Source of the DNA: RPQJ01 sp963823535
GTDB lineage: Bacteria > Pseudomonadota > Gammaproteobacteria > Steroidobacterales > Steroidobacteraceae
Length of the DNA stretch: 64,000 nucleotides
Reading direction: 5' to 3'
Assembly (NCBI GenBank): GCA_963823535.1
Contig: CAWGLZ010000005.1
Location: forward strand, 124,001 to 188,000
Below, one piece after another: positions 62,847 through 64,000 of this stretch. Position numbers and translations under genes: made by a program. The notes beneath the pieces are model-generated. The model made no database searches. It was not told the origin of the DNA and was given only the letters and a program-made list of their open reading frames with translations. Position 1 is the first letter of the stretch; every line of letters starts with the position of its first letter.

Positions 62847-64000
62847 CTACAGCAGGTCTCGCAGCCGGTACCAGAGCATGCCGAGCACCAGGGCGGGCGT
62901 CCTCAGCCAGCGCCCTCCCGGAAAGATTCGATGGTGCAGGCGGCCGAAGAGATCGAATCGTTCCGCCTGGCCCGCGATCGCCTCCGCCGCCAGGCGTCCC
63001 GCCATCCCGGCCATGGCGATGCCGTGGCCGGAGAAGCCCTGCAGGTAGTAGACGTTGGGGCCGATGCGACCGAAGTCGGGCGCACGGTTCATCGTGATGT
63101 CGACGTAGCCGCCCCACACGTATTCGAGCCGGGCGTCGGTCAGCTGCGGGAACACCCGCAGCATCCGTGCGCGCGTCGCCCGGCCGGTGTCGCGCGCATC
63201 GATGCCCGAGTAACTGACGCGACCGCCGAACAGCAGGCGGTGGTCCGCCGAACGGCGGAAATAGTCCAGCACGAAGTTGGTGTCGGCGACGGCCACGTTT
63301 TCACGGATGAGCGCCGTGACACGCGCCTGGCCGAGCGGCTCGGTCGCCACGACGTAGGTTCCCACGGGCATCACGCGCCAGTTCGTGCCGACCCGGAGGC
63401 CACCGACGTAGCCGCCACGCGTGAGGACCACGTATCGCGCGGTCACCTTCCCGCGGGGCGTGACGACGCGCACCGGATCACCCGGTTCGATGCGCGTGGC
63501 CGGCGACGACTCGAAGATGCGGACGCCGGCCTCACGCGACGCTCGTGCGAGGCCGAGCGTGTAGTTGAGCGGGTGCAGGTGGCCGCTGCCCGGGTCGTAC
63601 AGGCCGGCGAGATAGCGCTGGGTCGCCAGCAGCGATTCAACCTCCTCTCGCTCCATGAATCGCGGCGACCGATAGGCGTAGACCTCGGCCAGCTCGCGCT
63701 GCAGCTCCAGCAGTTCGCCTCGCTGGCGAGTCCGCGTCGCGACGTGCAGGTGACCCCAGTGGAGGTCGCAGTCGATGGAATGTCGTGCCACGCGCTCCCG
63801 CACCCAGTCGAGCGCTTCGATCGAGACGTCCCACATCCGGCGGGCGCTCTCGACGCCGACCTGCGCCGCCAGGGTGTCCTGCCCCGTGCCAAATCCGAAG
63901 ATGACCTGCCCGCCGCTGCGACCCGAGGCGCCCCACCCGACACGTTCGGCGTCGATCAATGCCACGCGATAGCCGCGCTCGGCGAGTTCGAGGGCCGTCG
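62847..64000 (-). CDS. FAD-dependent amino acid/amine oxidoreductase (DadA/PuuB-like), partial
   Basis: The frame is open at the window edge, so the N-terminal FAD glycine motif lies beyond 64000; 384 codons are visible. Present are VGWGASGRSGGQVIFGFGTG (isoalloxazine region), HLHPLNYTLGLARAS, the late YVWGGYVDITMNRAPDFGRI and YLQGFSGHGIAMAGMAGRLA. This is the DAO-type family that includes gamma-glutamylputrescine oxidoreductase PuuB. It likely oxidises an amine or amino acid. The last ~45 bases at 63956-64000 continue the frame (ELAERGYRVALID). Confidence 0.9.
   Translation of the reverse strand, partial: TALELAERGYRVALIDAERVGWGASGRSGGQVIFGFGTGQDTLAAQVGVESARRMWDVSIEALDWVRERVARHSIDCDLHWGHLHVATRTRQRGELLELQRELAEVYAYRSPRFMEREEVESLLATQRYLAGLYDPGSGHLHPLNYTLGLARASREAGVRIFESSPATRIEPGDPVRVVTPRGKVTARYVVLTRGGYVGGLRVGTNWRVMPVGTYVVATEPLGQARVTALIRENVAVADTNFVLDYFRRSADHRLLFGGRVSYSGIDARDTGRATRARMLRVFPQLTDARLEYVWGGYVDITMNRAPDFGRIGPNVYYLQGFSGHGIAMAGMAGRLAAEAIAGQAERFDLFGRLHHRIFPGGRWLRTPALVLGMLWYRLRDLL

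Overview
The window is a GC-rich, densely coded bacterial chromosome segment, most likely from a proteobacterium. A gammaproteobacterium related to Steroidobacterales is my guess; the order is uncertain. The grounds are a TonB receptor, a TRAP transporter, a red-type (form IC) RuBisCO operon with CbbX and CbbR, NrfHA under an FNR-type box, NikR, a MAPEG protein and a wax-ester-synthase-like acyltransferase. I saw no tRNA, rRNA, CRISPR array, insertion sequence or phage gene.

Layout. 1-10.6 kb: partial XdhC-like gene, a frameshifted saccharopine-dehydrogenase-like gene, nadA-nadB, MAPEG protein, a glycosyltransferase remnant with two internal deletions, an SRPBCC protein, a serine hydrolase, a GST, an alpha/beta hydrolase and a META lipoprotein. 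10.6-16.5 kb: a WS/DGAT-like acyltransferase, a ferritin-like diiron protein, its probable ferredoxin-type reductase and a MerR regulator; the reductase and MerR promoters share a short motif. A frameshifted secreted protein follows. 16.5-24.3 kb: an AGCS symporter, a CDF transporter, nrfHA, then a DhlA-like dehalogenase, HAD-PlsC fusion and lipase operon. 24.3-32.9 kb: cbbR divergent from cbbLSXFP, then a P-type ATPase. 32.9-39.5 kb: a carotenoid-desaturase-like flavoprotein, a metallopeptidase/ATP-grasp pair, nikR, and a three-domain fusion (sterol desaturase, beta-lactamase, golvesin-like).

39.5-57.8 kb is the most interesting region. A divergent pair of operons, plus a third downstream unit, reads as a nearly complete route for a sulfonated sugar glycoside such as sulfoquinovosyl glycerol. 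The plus strand carries a GntR regulator, PfkB kinase, LacD-type aldolase, fucose-isomerase-like protein and GH31 glycosidase. The minus strand carries SuyA, SuyB, ComC-like and SlcC-like proteins (sulfolactate to pyruvate plus sulfite), with GlpD and GlpK (glycerol to DHAP) in the same tight operon. A TonB receptor and a TRAP transporter follow. Near-identical CTTATATAAG palindromes lie in the central divergent promoter and in front of the TonB gene, which suggests one GntR regulon. No sulfolactaldehyde dehydrogenase and no sulfite-disposal gene are visible, so the route is incomplete here and the substrate is inferred.

57.8-64 kb: an LMW-PTP-like protein whose nucleophile Cys is Asp, an FAH-family remnant, glutathione reductase, NamZ-like (DUF1343) and DOMON-like proteins, a patatin-like protein, a 25-residue membrane peptide, and a partial FAD-dependent amine/amino-acid oxidase.
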